From DATAEE01 sp036257535 (lineage in GTDB: Bacteria; Acidobacteriota; Vicinamibacteria; Vicinamibacterales; 2-12-FULL-66-21): a stretch of DNA of 14,686 nt. Under the pieces are notes generated by a model that saw only the letters and a list, made by a program, of their open reading frames with translations, did no database searches and had not been told where the DNA came from. This document shows positions 14,084-14,686 of the stretch, one piece after another; within the stretch, counting starts at the first letter, position 1; every line of letters starts with the position of its first letter. The stretch is taken from the NCBI GenBank assembly GCA_036257535.1, contig DATAFJ010000116.1, forward strand, positions 1-14,686. Reading direction: 5' to 3'. The translations under genes and the position numbers were made by a program.

Positions 14084-14686
14084 ATGGCTCTTCAGATTGG
14101 CGATTCGGCTCCGGATTTCGAGGCCGAGACGACCGAAGGTCGCATACGCTTCCACGAGTGGCTGGGCAACTCGTGGGGCGTGCTCTTCTCGCACCCGAAA
14201 GACTTCACGCCCGTGTGCACGACCGAGCTCGGTTACATGGCGAAGCTGAAGCCGGAGTTCGACAAGCGCAACACGAAGATCATCGGGCTCAGCGTCGATC
14301 CGGTCGACAACCACAAGCGGTGGTCGAACGACATCAAGGAGACGCAGGGGCACGCGCCCAACTATCCGATGATCGGCGACACCGAGCTGAAGGTGTCGAA
14401 GGCGTGGGGCATGCTGCCGGCGAGCCTCGAAGGCTCGTGCGAAGGCAGAACCCCGGCCGATAACCAGACCGTCCGCAACGTCTTCGTCGTCGGGCCCGAC
14501 AAGAAGATCAAACTCATCATCGCGTATCCGATGACGACGGGCCGCAACTTCGACGAGGTGCTGCGCGTGCTCGACTCGCTGCAGCTGACGGCGAAACACA
14601 AGGTCGCCACGCCGGTGAACTGGCAGCAGGGCGACGACGTCATCATTGCGGGTTCGGTGTCTGACGACGAGGCCAAGGCGACGTAT
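14084..14686 (+). CDS. 1-Cys (Prx6-type) peroxiredoxin, 3' end outside the window
   Basis: A thiol peroxidase that reduces hydrogen peroxide and organic peroxides in the cytoplasm. 201 codons are inside the window with no stop; the family is about 210-220 residues, so little is missing. The active-site motif HPKDFTPVCTTEL carries the peroxidatic Cys45, and Thr42 and Arg131 (VRNVFVVGPDKKIKLI) complete the site. IAYPMTTGRNFDEVLRVLDS and the C-terminal arm TPVNWQQGDDVIIAGSVSDD are diagnostic for the Prx6 group. Cys119 (EGSCEGRTPADN) is an extra cysteine in the loop before the catalytic Arg. TAGGAGGT (14069-14076) lies 7 nt before the ATG, a near-perfect ribosome binding site that suggests high expression. 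A long reading frame opening at 14047 in another phase is not the gene. Confidence 0.93.
   Translation, partial: MALQIGDSAPDFEAETTEGRIRFHEWLGNSWGVLFSHPKDFTPVCTTELGYMAKLKPEFDKRNTKIIGLSVDPVDNHKRWSNDIKETQGHAPNYPMIGDTELKVSKAWGMLPASLEGSCEGRTPADNQTVRNVFVVGPDKKIKLIIAYPMTTGRNFDEVLRVLDSLQLTAKHKVATPVNWQQGDDVIIAGSVSDDEAKATY

Noticed and set aside
14047..14463. Plus-strand frame of 138 codons before and over the peroxiredoxin gene
   Set aside because: Starts upstream of the strong RBS and is out of frame with the clear peroxiredoxin sequence.

Overview
The window looks like a chromosomal stretch from an Acidobacteriota member, most likely class Vicinamibacteria, or a close relative. The DNA is strongly GC-rich. 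It encodes an orphan MacB/FtsX-type permease of the acidobacterial ADOP class, two Hanks-type Ser/Thr kinases with fused or adjacent sensor-like parts, and the start of a TonB-receptor-type protein with a carboxypeptidase-regulatory-like N-terminus. Taxonomy is inferred from gene content only. Several genes carry apparent small indels, so the sequence may come from a draft or metagenomic assembly.

Layout. (1) Positions 1-110, minus: N-terminus of a secreted TonB-receptor-like protein. (2) 325-2352, plus: a tight cluster of an AHSA1/SRPBCC protein, an ECF sigma factor with a C-terminal SnoaL-like domain, and a small secreted protein of unknown family. (3) 6562-2353, minus: a compact five-gene cluster, read as Ser/Thr kinase, membrane-anchored TPR protein, an 81-residue RiPP-leader-like peptide with a Trp-rich tail, a class I isoprenyl-synthase-like enzyme, and a frameshifted nitronate-monooxygenase-like flavoprotein. 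(4) 6739-9192, plus: the ADOP permease, divergent from the kinase. (5) 10812-9194, minus: a frameshifted DUF1624/heparan-alpha-glucosaminide N-acetyltransferase-like membrane protein and a VOC protein. (6) 10998-13342, plus: a kinase fused to a BNR (Asp-box) propeller, with a MoaD/ThiS-like ubiquitin-fold protein starting on its stop codon. (7) 13431-14686, plus: a Tat-exported cupredoxin-like protein and a 1-Cys peroxiredoxin that runs off the window.

The most interesting part is region 3. The small peptide has a leader resembling the nitrile-hydratase-leader/Franean1_4349 type and ends in an aromatic tail with two Trp. It overlaps by 22 nt a protein with two aspartate-rich prenyl-diphosphate motifs. 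This recalls ComX/ComQ, where a polyprenyl-synthase-fold enzyme prenylates a Trp of a peptide pheromone, but with a Ser/Thr kinase and TPR protein upstream instead of ComP/ComA. It is a hypothesis, not a demonstrated system.

No tRNA, rRNA, CRISPR array or transposase gene was seen. An inverted pair of REP-like repeats lies at 10813-10871. All gene-free gaps are shorter than 300 bases. The 214-base gap at 111-324 shows no feature I can support beyond the ribosome binding sites of the two flanking divergent genes.
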